This document shows positions 9,038 to 17,103 of a DNA stretch of 30,107 bases, piece after piece; the first letter of the stretch is position 1; each line of letters opens with the position of its first letter. Below the pieces are notes generated by a model that was not told the DNA's origin, searched no databases, and saw only the letters and a list, made by a program, of their open reading frames with translations. The stretch is from positions 1-30,107 of the forward strand of contig JAADFV010000331.1 in NCBI GenBank assembly GCA_013152695.1. The letters run 5' to 3'. Source of the DNA: Chloroflexota bacterium (GTDB lineage Bacteria > Chloroflexota > Anaerolineae > J102). The position numbers and the translations under genes were made by a program.

Positions 9038-9225
9038 ATGACTATTTCTCTAAAACAACTGAATTACGATCTTAAGGACACCCTCTCAACGAATCGGATG
9101 CTAGGGCTCTGGAAGATGGTAACGGGCTTTCGTCTCCTTTATGTGGCGGCGACCTTGAGCCTGGGTATTGCCGCCATATCGAAAACCGCCACCTATTTAC
9201 TCTTGCGGTACTTTGTCGACATGTA
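9038..9225 (+). pseudogene. N-terminal part of ABC exporter subunit A, separated from the rest by a frameshift
   Basis: From the ATG at 9038 this frame encodes the expected start of a half-exporter: a cytoplasmic lead-in, the first membrane helix, and LLLRYFVD. After about 9220 the frame turns into nonsense-like protein and stops at 9436, while the neighbouring frame carries on the exporter with LGTNATLSRL. Adding one base after 9220 gives FVDDVLGTN, a typical exporter sequence, so a single base is missing here. It may be a sequencing error or a true mutation; a programmed -1 shift is less likely because no slippery run is seen. Confidence 0.75.
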
Positions 9226-10854
9226 TTGGGCACCAATGCGACTTTATCGCGCTTGGTTGTGGTGGGTTTGGGTTTTATCGGCCTTGCTTTGTTTGAAGGT
9301 GGATTTACCTTTATCAGTGGCTGGCTTGCCGCTAAAACTGCCGAAGGTGTGGCCTTGCGCATGCGCAACTATCTGTACGACCACATCCAGCGCCTCTCTT
9401 TTTCCTTTCATGACAAGATGCAAACAGGCGAGCTGATCCAACGCTCGACTTCGGATGTAGAAGCAGTACGGCGGTTCTTTGCCGACCAAGCCATTGGCCT
9501 CGGCCGCATCATCCTTCTCTTTCTCGTCAATTTCATAGCGATTGCCAACCTCAATTGGTCTCTGGCCTGGCGTTCGGTCTTGGTTGTTCCCATCCTGGTG
9601 ATCGTCTCTACCTTCTTTTTTGGTAAGGTGTCCAAGCGATACGAGGCCTACCAGCAACAGGATGCCAAGCTTTCGACCACCTTGCAAGAAAACCTCTCCG
9701 GTGTGCGCGTGGTTAAAGCTTTTGCCCGTCAGGATTTCGAACGAAACAAATTCGAGATCGATAACCTGGAGAAATTTCAGCGGGGAAAGCGTTTGCTTCT
9801 TATGCACTCCCTTTATTGGCCAAGCTCCGATATCCTTGCCGGTGCCCAGATGCTGGGCGGGTTTCTCCTGGGTGCGCTTATGGCGATTCGGGGCGAAATA
9901 AGCGTGGGTACCTATGTAGCCTATGCAGGAATGGTGGTCTGGATCATCTGGCCGATGCGTAATTTGGGGCGTCTGATTGTGCAAATGTCGACGGGGCTGG
10001 TCTCATATGGTCGCGTCGCCGAAATTGTGCAGGAAGAAAGAGAACCACTCTCCACCGGCGATTATCATCCCCAGCACCCGGCTCGGGGGGAGATTGTTTT
10101 CGACCAGGTGGGTTTTGCCTATGAGGACGGGCCAGTCGTCCTCGAAGAGATCAGTTTTCGCTGCGAGCCGGGCCAACATGTGGCCCTACTGGGCTCCACC
10201 GGCTCCGGCAAGACTTCCTTGGTCAACCTCCTTCCCCGTTTTTATGATTACACCAGCGGGAGCATCACGCTCGACGGTGTAGAACTCAAACGCTATCCCC
10301 GCAAATATCTGCGCAGCCAGATCGGAATTGTAGAGCAAGAACCATTCCTGTTTTCGCGCACTATCCGTGAAAACATCGCCTATGGTGTAGGGCGCCGGGT
10401 TTCAGATGAAGAGGTCTTTGCCGCCGCCCGTGCCGCTGCCATCCACGATGTCATCCTCAGCTTTCCGGAGGGATATAGCACACTGGTGGGAGAACGAGGA
10501 GTCACCCTTTCGGGGGGACAGAAACAGCGCATCGCCATTGCCCGCGCTCTTTTGCGCGACCCGCGCATCCTTATCCTCGATGATGCTACTTCTGCCGTTG
10601 ATCCGGAAACCGAAGGTGATATTCGCGCCGCCCTGGAACGGCTAATGCGTGATCGTACGACCTTTATCATTGCTCATCGTATTCAAAGTGTGATGAATGC
10701 AGACTTGATTCTGGTCATGGATCGGGGACGCATTATCCAAAGTGGTAACCACACCGCCCTCATGGCCGAGTCCGGCCCCTATCGCCGAATTTATGAGATG
10801 CAAGCTCAAATCGAAGTCGAGCTTGAGCAGGAACTGGCAACCGCGACTCACTAA
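9226..10854 (+). CDS. ABC exporter subunit A (degenerate-site half of a heterodimer), main body
   Basis: 542 residues in this frame, holding most of the transmembrane domain and the whole ATPase domain; the true N-terminus lies in another frame from 9038. Walker A is GSTGSGKTS, signature LSGGQKQRIAIARA, Walker B LILDDATSAVD, H-loop IIAHRI. The catalytic Glu after Walker B is replaced by Asp, as in the non-canonical subunit of heterodimeric exporters such as TM287/288 or BmrCD. The partner follows 11 bases downstream. Substrate unknown: drugs, lipids or a glycolipid made by the upstream glycosyltransferase are possible. The TTG at 9226 has no convincing ribosome site, which supports the frameshift reading. 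Confidence 0.88.
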   Translation: MGTNATLSRLVVVGLGFIGLALFEGGFTFISGWLAAKTAEGVALRMRNYLYDHIQRLSFSFHDKMQTGELIQRSTSDVEAVRRFFADQAIGLGRIILLFLVNFIAIANLNWSLAWRSVLVVPILVIVSTFFFGKVSKRYEAYQQQDAKLSTTLQENLSGVRVVKAFARQDFERNKFEIDNLEKFQRGKRLLLMHSLYWPSSDILAGAQMLGGFLLGALMAIRGEISVGTYVAYAGMVVWIIWPMRNLGRLIVQMSTGLVSYGRVAEIVQEEREPLSTGDYHPQHPARGEIVFDQVGFAYEDGPVVLEEISFRCEPGQHVALLGSTGSGKTSLVNLLPRFYDYTSGSITLDGVELKRYPRKYLRSQIGIVEQEPFLFSRTIRENIAYGVGRRVSDEEVFAAARAAAIHDVILSFPEGYSTLVGERGVTLSGGQKQRIAIARALLRDPRILILDDATSAVDPETEGDIRAALERLMRDRTTFIIAHRIQSVMNADLILVMDRGRIIQSGNHTALMAESGPYRRIYEMQAQIEVELEQELATATH

Positions 10855-10865
10855 AGTCGAACATT

Positions 10866-12683
10866 ATGACTGAAAATATCGAATTCAACGAAGAAGAATT
10901 TACGACACAATTCAATGGACGGACGTTTTTACGTATTTTGGCGCAGACCAGGCCTCATTGGAAGATGGTCGGCACCTTTTTGATTGCTATTGCCCTTGTT
11001 TCTGCCCTCGATTCCTATTTTACTTTTCTTAGTAAGCGCATGATCGATGAGGGTATTGTCCCCCGAAATTCGGCTGCCTTGCTGCGGATTGGTATTCAGT
11101 ATGGTGCTTTGATCGTGGTGCAGGCCGTGGCCGTACTGAGTTTTATCTATGCTGCCGGCGTCCTGGGTGAACGAGTGCAGTACGATCTGCGCAAGAAGAT
11201 GTTCAATCACTTGCAAGACCTCTCTTTCTCCTATTACGATCGTACACCCGTGGGCTGGATAATATCGCGGCTGACCTCGGATGTTGAGCGTTTGGGTTGG
11301 TTGGTCAGCTGGGGGCTTCTCGATGTCGTCTGGGGATTGACCAATATTCTTTCCGCCATCTATTTTATGACGATTATCAATGCGCGCTTAGCAGCGATTG
11401 TTTTGGCAATCCTTCCTATTTTGCTGATCGTAGCGGCTCAGTTCAAGAAGCATATCCTTGTGCAATTTCGTCTTGTACGCAAATTGAATTCGAAAATCAC
11501 AGGTTCGTATAATGAAAGTATCACCGGTGTACGCGTGGTCAAGGCGATGGGACGCGAACAAGAAAATCTGGGCGAATTTAGCGAGCTTTCCGATAAGCGT
11601 TATCAGGCAGGCTACCGCGCCGCCCTGCTCTCTGCCCTCTTCCTGCCCGCAGTACAGATCATCAGTGCTTTTGCCATCGGCAGTATTGTCGTTGTAGGGG
11701 GTCTGCAGGCAAAATATGGTGGAATCACCGTCGGTGGGATTCAGGCTTTTGTTTCTTATGTGACCTTTATGATGTGGCCCATTCAGGACCTGGCCCGCGT
11801 TTATGCCGAAACACAGCATGCCATTGCTTCTGCCGAGCGGGTCTTTTCCCTGATCGACGCCGTACCAGACGTGTATGATCAACCCGATGCACAAGAGGTT
11901 GACTCGATGCAAGGCGATATCGAGTTCGATCATGTTGATTTTTATTACGAGGAGAATAAGCCGGTTTTACAAGACTTCTCGTTGCTGGTCAAACAAGGGG
12001 AGACAATAGCATTAGTAGGCCCTACTGGGGGCGGCAAATCTACCATCATCAATTTACTCTGTCGTTTTTATGAACCCCAACGCGGGACGATCCGCATCGA
12101 TGGTCGCCCTTATACCGAGATTTCTTTACACAGCATCCATTCACGCCTAGGCATCGTCCTGCAAACACCGCATCTATTTTCTGGTACGATTCGCGATAAT
12201 ATTCGTTATGGGCGTCTTGAGGCTTCTGATGCCGATATCGAGAAGGCGGCACAACTGGCAGGTGCCCATGAGTTTATCACAGAGCTACCCCGCGGCTACG
12301 ATGAGGAGGTGGGTGAAGGAGGAGTGCTGCTCTCTGTGGGACAGAAGCAATTGGTTAGTCTGGCGCGAGCCGTCCTTGCTGACCCCGACATCTTTATCAT
12401 GGACGAGGCCACCAGTTCTGTCGACACCCTCACCGAAGCCCTTATCCAACAAGGAATGGAGCGCATGATGCAGGGACGAACCAGTTTCGTCGTTGCTCAT
12501 CGTCTCTCGACCATTAAACGCGCCGATCGCATCGTCGTGATTGATGGGGGGCGCATCAAAGAGATGGGGACTCATACCGACTTGATTCGCCGGCAAGGGC
12601 ATTACTACCAGCTTTACACGCGCCAATTCCGCCAGGAAAAGGAAAAAGCCATGGCGTATTTCGGTGAAATCACCTCTTCGTAG
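10866..12683 (+). CDS. ABC exporter subunit B (catalytic half of a heterodimer)
   Basis: 605 residues, a complete fused transmembrane-ATPase half-transporter. Walker A GPTGGGKST is near residue 385, the signature is LSVGQKQLVSLARA, Walker B IFIMDEATSSVD keeps the catalytic Glu, and the H-loop is VVAHRL. The altered signature (LSVGQ rather than LSGGQ) together with the Asp in subunit A is the asymmetric pattern of heterodimeric exporters with one weak ATP site. It is the last gene of the rightward operon and converges on the penicillin-binding protein gene, 33 bases away. Confidence 0.92.
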   Translation: MTENIEFNEEEFTTQFNGRTFLRILAQTRPHWKMVGTFLIAIALVSALDSYFTFLSKRMIDEGIVPRNSAALLRIGIQYGALIVVQAVAVLSFIYAAGVLGERVQYDLRKKMFNHLQDLSFSYYDRTPVGWIISRLTSDVERLGWLVSWGLLDVVWGLTNILSAIYFMTIINARLAAIVLAILPILLIVAAQFKKHILVQFRLVRKLNSKITGSYNESITGVRVVKAMGREQENLGEFSELSDKRYQAGYRAALLSALFLPAVQIISAFAIGSIVVVGGLQAKYGGITVGGIQAFVSYVTFMMWPIQDLARVYAETQHAIASAERVFSLIDAVPDVYDQPDAQEVDSMQGDIEFDHVDFYYEENKPVLQDFSLLVKQGETIALVGPTGGGKSTIINLLCRFYEPQRGTIRIDGRPYTEISLHSIHSRLGIVLQTPHLFSGTIRDNIRYGRLEASDADIEKAAQLAGAHEFITELPRGYDEEVGEGGVLLSVGQKQLVSLARAVLADPDIFIMDEATSSVDTLTEALIQQGMERMMQGRTSFVVAHRLSTIKRADRIVVIDGGRIKEMGTHTDLIRRQGHYYQLYTRQFRQEKEKAMAYFGEITSS

Positions 12684-12716
12684 GCTGGCATGAAAAGATA
12701 TTGTTCCCTAGCGCTT

Positions 12717-14792
12717 TTATCCTGCTGCGGTGGGGGTGACAGAGGGTTGGGGTTCAGGGGTCGCTTGGGGTTCGGGTGGCGGTTGGTCGGCCTTGAAGTA
12801 CTCCAGGCGACGGTGCTCACAGTCATCGGTGGGTAAAGCACCGGTATCAGCGCAGATCTCCAGCTGCACGACGCCGGGAGGGGGCACAAAGTTCTCTACG
12901 GGCCAGGGTTCGTGCGCGGTCAGCATGAAGGCCTTCCAGATGGGGGCAGCACTGGAGACACCGCTCAGTCCTTCAGCCATACTACTGTTGTCGGTGTTGC
13001 CCACCCATACGCCTGTCACCAATTGCGGCGTGTAGCCAATGGTCCAGCCGTCACGCCAATCATCGGTGGTGCCGGTTTTGGCCGCGACGGGGCGATCGGG
13101 GAGCTCCAGGCGCTTACGCAGGCGGCCGAAAGCAGGTTTACGGGCTTCGGTGTCGCTGAGGATGGAGGTGATGAGGAAGGCATGTTCAGGGGTGATCACC
13201 TGCTGACGTACGGGTTGGCGGTTGTCTTCCAACAGGTCACCGGCTTCTGTCTCGACCGTGAGGATGAAATGTGGCTGGATGCGCTGGCCGCCATTGGCAA
13301 AGGGCACAAAAGCACTGGTCATTTCCAGGGGACTGGCCTCGCCGCCGCCCAGGGTGAGGGCGAGACCGTAGTCTGGCCGGGTAAATGTGCTGATACCCAG
13401 GCGCCCGGCAAGCTCAACCAGCGCTGGTACGCCCACATGTTGCAGAGCTTTCACGGCGGGGATGTTGTAACTGTTGGCCAGGGCAGAACGTACGCTAACC
13501 GGGCCGTGGAATTTGCCGTCGTAGTTCTTGGGAACGTAGGGGGGACGCCCCGGCGCATCGGGGAATTCCGTACGTTCGTCTAGAATGATGGTGGCCGGGG
13601 TCCAGTAGTCCTGGGGGAGTTCGAAGGTAGCGAGGTAGGTCAAGGGTTTGATCACACTACCAGTCTGGCGTGGGACCAGGGCCATATTCACCTGGCCGTC
13701 ATGCTCGGTATCATTGAAATCGGGAGAACCCACCATCGCCAAGACCTCTCCTGTGGCGGGGTCCAAGGCCACCAGGGCGGCGTTATGGGCATTCTGTGGA
13801 GCTAGTTTGGCGATACCCTCACGCACGGCGGTTTCTGCCGCCTGTTGCAGCCGCGGGTCCAGAGTTGTGCGTACACGCAGGCCGCTACGAGAAACGATTT
13901 CGGCTCCGTAACTGGCCTCAAGCTGCTGCCGAACTTGCAGGATGAAGTGGGGATAGGGGAAGGTTGCGGTGCGATGATGGAGGATTTCATCCGGGGATTT
14001 GTCGGCAAATTCCAGCCAGGCGGCTGTGGCTTCGCTGGGCGAAATAAATCCATATTGCACCATCAGTCGCAACACATCGGCTTGTCGTTCACGGGCTGCG
14101 TCCCAATGAGTGTAAGGGTCATAGTAGCCCGGTGCCTGGGGGATGCCGGCCAAGAGGGAGGCTTCGGCCAAATCGAGTTCGCTGGCATGTTTGCCAAAAT
14201 AGGTTTCGGCCGCGGCCTCGATGCCAAATGCGAGATTGCCGTAAGTGATATGATTGAGATAGATCTCGAGAATAGTGTCCTTGTCGTAACGCCGGCTGAC
14301 CTCAAGAGCCAGCACAGCCTCTTTGAGTTTGCGCGTGTATGTCTTTTCTGTGCTGAGGAAGGTGAGTTTGACCAATTGCTGGACAATACTGCTACCGCCG
14401 GGGCTTCGTTCGTCCCGGCGCAGGATGTAGTAAACAGCCCGCGCGACGCCTACCGGATCCACGCCAGGATGTCGGTAGAAGTTCGGATCCTCGGTGGCTA
14501 GAGTGGCGTTGATGAGGTGAGGACTGATGTTGCCCAAAGAAACAAGGACCCGCCTGCCGCCATCGCTGGGGAAGATTTCGTAAATAAGCTGACCATTGCG
14601 ATCATAAATCTCTGTGCTTTTGAAGGTGTTCGCGCGGTCTTGTAGCTCCTGTGGAGAGGGCAGGGAAGCGGCGATACGGGAGTAACTATAGAGCAAGGCC
14701 CCAGCCCCCAACGACATCAGACCGATCAAGATCAGGATGCTGATCAAGAGGAGGTTGAGAAGAGCTTGTGTTGATGAAAGACGTGTTTTCAT
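12717..14792 (-). CDS. Class A penicillin-binding protein (PBP1A-type transglycosylase/transpeptidase)
   Basis: 691 residues. A membrane anchor at about residues 12-36 precedes a GT51 domain with TEDPNFYRHPG (catalytic Glu) and GGSSIVQQLVK, which polymerises lipid II. The transpeptidase domain follows with the active-site tetrad SVIK in TGSVIKPLTY, the triad SYN, and KTG in AAKTGTTDDW, which cross-links peptides. The C-terminus is a short Pro/Thr-rich tail. The start codon overlaps the stop of the upstream DUF402 gene as ATGA, so the two are coupled. An intact two-domain enzyme shows a peptidoglycan wall. Confidence 0.95.
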   Translation of the reverse strand: MKTRLSSTQALLNLLLISILILIGLMSLGAGALLYSYSRIAASLPSPQELQDRANTFKSTEIYDRNGQLIYEIFPSDGGRRVLVSLGNISPHLINATLATEDPNFYRHPGVDPVGVARAVYYILRRDERSPGGSSIVQQLVKLTFLSTEKTYTRKLKEAVLALEVSRRYDKDTILEIYLNHITYGNLAFGIEAAAETYFGKHASELDLAEASLLAGIPQAPGYYDPYTHWDAARERQADVLRLMVQYGFISPSEATAAWLEFADKSPDEILHHRTATFPYPHFILQVRQQLEASYGAEIVSRSGLRVRTTLDPRLQQAAETAVREGIAKLAPQNAHNAALVALDPATGEVLAMVGSPDFNDTEHDGQVNMALVPRQTGSVIKPLTYLATFELPQDYWTPATIILDERTEFPDAPGRPPYVPKNYDGKFHGPVSVRSALANSYNIPAVKALQHVGVPALVELAGRLGISTFTRPDYGLALTLGGGEASPLEMTSAFVPFANGGQRIQPHFILTVETEAGDLLEDNRQPVRQQVITPEHAFLITSILSDTEARKPAFGRLRKRLELPDRPVAAKTGTTDDWRDGWTIGYTPQLVTGVWVGNTDNSSMAEGLSGVSSAAPIWKAFMLTAHEPWPVENFVPPPGVVQLEICADTGALPTDDCEHRRLEYFKADQPPPEPQATPEPQPSVTPTAAG

Positions 14793-15379
14793 AGAGAAGC
14801 AAAGGGGCCGTCATGTCGCAAGGCATGCTGCCAGAGTTCTTGTAACTCTTGCTGGATGGCGGCATCAGCCTGCGGGTCACGGCGGGGAAGATCGAGTGCA
14901 GTGTATTCGTCTTCGTCGAGTAGCAAGGGCGGCCCTTGGGGCGGAACCCACATATCTAGCGCTAGATCACGCCAGATTAGGCTCTGCCGTTGGGCGTCGT
15001 ATTCTACGGGATATGTGAAGTTGACGTAGGTGCCTTTGAATGTGCAGGGTGCTTGGTACACTTGCCGGATGGCTTGGAGGATGTCGGATGGGGTAGGTGT
15101 AGGACGATGCTCTCCGCAAATCTGTTCCTTCACTCTGCAGAGATCGTCGCTGAGATCGATTCCCTCCCCACTGTAAATGGTGAAAATATTGTGATAGTGC
15201 TGTCGCTCATAGCGTTCGATAAAGATGTCACCAGGCTGAAAGGTGACAAAAGACAGGGGCAAAATGTCGTGCTGCCAGCGTGCCAGGGCAAGAATAGGAT
15301 CGTCGTCAGCCAGCAAGCAGGCAGGGTAACTGACAAGAATATGCCCTTGGGGATCGGCTTTGTGAATCGTGAGCATCAC
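14789..15379 (-). CDS. DUF402 domain protein
   Basis: 196 residues. The C-terminal half carries the DUF402 pattern: FKGTYVNFTYPVE, then RDLALDMWV and LLDEDEY, whose acidic residues bind metal in characterised members. Some members of the family hydrolyse nucleoside di- or triphosphates, but the substrate here cannot be read from sequence. The start is GTG at 15379 or ATG at 15376, and neither has a strong ribosome site. A TAGAAT hexamer on the minus strand at 15431-15426 may be its -10 box. It is coupled to the penicillin-binding protein gene. Confidence 0.8.
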   Translation of the reverse strand: MMLTIHKADPQGHILVSYPACLLADDDPILALARWQHDILPLSFVTFQPGDIFIERYERQHYHNIFTIYSGEGIDLSDDLCRVKEQICGEHRPTPTPSDILQAIRQVYQAPCTFKGTYVNFTYPVEYDAQRQSLIWRDLALDMWVPPQGPPLLLDEDEYTALDLPRRDPQADAAIQQELQELWQHALRHDGPFASL

Positions 15380-15856
15380 TTGAGTAAGGGGATAGCGGAG
15401 GCAAAAGAAAGGTGTGCCTGCCTGAATTCTAACGCAATATCAGCAGAAAGTACTAAGCAAGGTCGAGAGCACGAGGATGGGAGGAGTTAGATAACAACAT
15501 GCTACTTGCCCTGTCACTCTTACTCCCTGCCATTTCCTCAACGCCTACTTCGAAAATAGGATACAGATTGGTATCAATGTAGACCCGCAACGCAGTAACC
15601 CAGTAAACCTGTAACCCAGAAAACCAGGCCGGTTGTGGGTGAAGCAGCCCTATCCAGGTTTTCCGGTTTACGGGTTTTCCGGGTTACAGAGGGTCTGTGC
15701 GCCGCGCGAACTGCTCCCGCGCAGATTCGCAATCGGCCGTCCAGCGCAACCCATTTTCATCCGTTTTGGCGTGCGCTTTGCGCACAGTTCATCTGCGCCC
15801 CCTTTATCCACCTATTGATTTTTTCCCTGGCAAAGACCTGCCCGACACCTTCACAC
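15380..15856. other. 477-base intergenic region, no supported gene
   Basis: Short open frames of 61-84 codons here have no ribosome site or recognisable protein and are judged chance. The region holds the inverted 16-bp repeat pairs at 15594-15688, a small perfect hairpin GTGCGC-TTT-GCGCAC at 15771-15785, and the likely DUF402 promoter near 15426. Confidence 0.6.
15594..15688. repeat. Inverted pair of tandem 16-bp repeats
   Basis: The left arm 15594-15625 is two 16-base units (AGTAACCCAGTAAACC and TGTAACCCAGAAAACC). The right arm 15657-15688 is two units in the opposite sense (GGTTTTCCGGTTTACG and GGTTTTCCGGGTTACA). The arms match as an inverted repeat at about 26 of 32 positions; the inner-left and outer-right units match at 15 of 16. 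The 31-base middle would be a loop. It may be a dispersed intergenic repeat of this lineage, but one window cannot show that. Confidence 0.65.
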
Positions 15857-16855
15857 TCAGGTAGATTGTTGATCCTGAGTATTTTGTAGATAACTGCTTG
15901 GTCTCTGCTCTTCCAGAGGAGGGCGGCAGTAAGTGTTGATACCTATCTGCAGAGGAGGCCCGATTGATTCACCCCGCAACATCTCCATAAAATGCATTTG
16001 TGCAGCCGTGGCGGGGTGCATCGTATTACACGCCATCCAGATAGTGTAATACATTTGCATACCCTGAATAGGGATGACTTTGATCCCGCCCAGTTGCAGA
16101 GAACGTAACGCCGCTGTTTTCGGCACAAAGCCGACACCAATCCCCTCTTCCACAGCCATGATGATGGCCTCCGAATTCCCCAGTGTCATCACCGTGCGTA
16201 GCTCATTGACGGCAATGTCGGCCTCGGCCAAGGCTTCTTCCATGGCATGATAGGTGCCTGATTTTTCTTCCCGGAGGATCACGCGCTCGAGTAGAAGTTC
16301 GGAAGGGGTGATCATTTCGCGTTTGGCCCAGGGGTGGTCGCGAGGAGCAATCAAAACTACTTCATCATTGAAGAAACGATGATAGGTAATCTCAGCATCT
16401 TCGGTACGGGCCGTACTAAAGGCGAAATGAACTTTGCGCTGGCGGAGCTGCTCGAGCATGCGTAGGCGTGAGCCAATGCGGATGGTAGCTCTTACTCCCG
16501 GGTATTTTTCACAAAAACGCGCCAACAAGCCTGGCAGTACATATTTTCCCGAAGTGGTCGAACAGCCAATGATCAGATGGCCTACCACTTCTCCTTGCAA
16601 AGAGCGCATTAGCTCTTCTAAGCGCTTGGCACGAAGGAGCAGATCTTCTGCCAGAGGCTGCATGTAAGCGCCTTCTTCACTGAGAGTCACGCGGCGCCCT
16701 TGTCGCTCGAATAGCTTGACTTGTAATTGCCGCTCAAGTGATTGGATGCGTTGGGTGATGGCCGGTTGGCTGAGATGTAAAGCCTGGGCCGTAGCCGAGA
16801 AGTTCTGCAGACGCGCTGCTGTGACAAATATTTCGAGATCGTGCCAGTCGATCAT
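15857..16855 (-). CDS. LysR-family transcriptional regulator (CysL/CbbR-like)
   Basis: 332 residues from the ATG at 16855, with AAGGA ten bases upstream; a TTG at 16876 would add seven residues. The N-terminal winged helix-turn-helix is clear (FVTAARLQNFSATAQAL, then LSQPAITQRIQSLE). The effector domain begins with GCSTTSGKYVLPGLLARF, similar to CysL and CbbR regulators. It is transcribed away from the rhodanese lipoprotein gene across a 250-base AT-rich spacer with palindromes, the usual layout for a LysR protein controlling its divergent neighbour. The inducer is unknown; a sulfur compound is a guess from context. Confidence 0.92.
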   Translation of the reverse strand: MIDWHDLEIFVTAARLQNFSATAQALHLSQPAITQRIQSLERQLQVKLFERQGRRVTLSEEGAYMQPLAEDLLLRAKRLEELMRSLQGEVVGHLIIGCSTTSGKYVLPGLLARFCEKYPGVRATIRIGSRLRMLEQLRQRKVHFAFSTARTEDAEITYHRFFNDEVVLIAPRDHPWAKREMITPSELLLERVILREEKSGTYHAMEEALAEADIAVNELRTVMTLGNSEAIIMAVEEGIGVGFVPKTAALRSLQLGGIKVIPIQGMQMYYTIWMACNTMHPATAAQMHFMEMLRGESIGPPLQIGINTYCRPPLEEQRPSSYLQNTQDQQST

Positions 16856-16880
16856 AATGAAGAATTCCTTAAGCAAAGAT

Positions 16881-16922
16881 GAGAGCTCTCTTATTATTGC
16901 TACTTAGTATATTTAATAATAA
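16881..16922. promoter_or_regulatory. Palindromes in the LysR/rhodanese divergent promoter region
   Basis: GAGAGCTCTC at 16881-16890 is a perfect 10-bp palindrome. TTATTATT at 16891-16898 pairs with AATAATAA at 16915-16922 around an AT-rich centre that includes a minus-strand TATACT at 16911-16906, a possible LysR -10 box. Such dyads in a divergent spacer are candidate autoregulatory LysR sites. Confidence 0.4.
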
Positions 16923-16939
16923 CTTAGAATAAATGACAA

Positions 16940-16986
16940 TGACCTAGATCATACTAATAGTATAAACATCTCTTATATACTGGATT
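16940..16986 (+). promoter_or_regulatory. FNR/CRP-type box and promoter of the tetra-rhodanese gene
   Basis: TGACCTAGATCA at 16940-16951 fits the FNR-family core TGA-N6-TCA. A TATATA -10 candidate lies at 16974-16979, predicting a start near 16986. The box centre is then about 40.5 bases upstream, the position of a class II activator site. The same layout occurs before the nine-heme gene at 19366. Confidence 0.6.
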
Positions 16987-17103
16987 AGTGATGTTTCTCG
17001 CGATACTGTGAAGGATGTTGTAAATCAGAGGCCCGATCCTGATTACCCTTCCCGTTATCCCAAAGTTATCTCTCTATTCTCTACTAAGGAGGAGACTAAA
17101 CTC

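Noticed and set aside
15633..15889. Open frames of 61 and 84 codons in the repeat-bearing spacer
   Set aside because: They run through the 16-bp repeats, lack a ribosome site and give arginine- and phenylalanine-rich random-looking protein.
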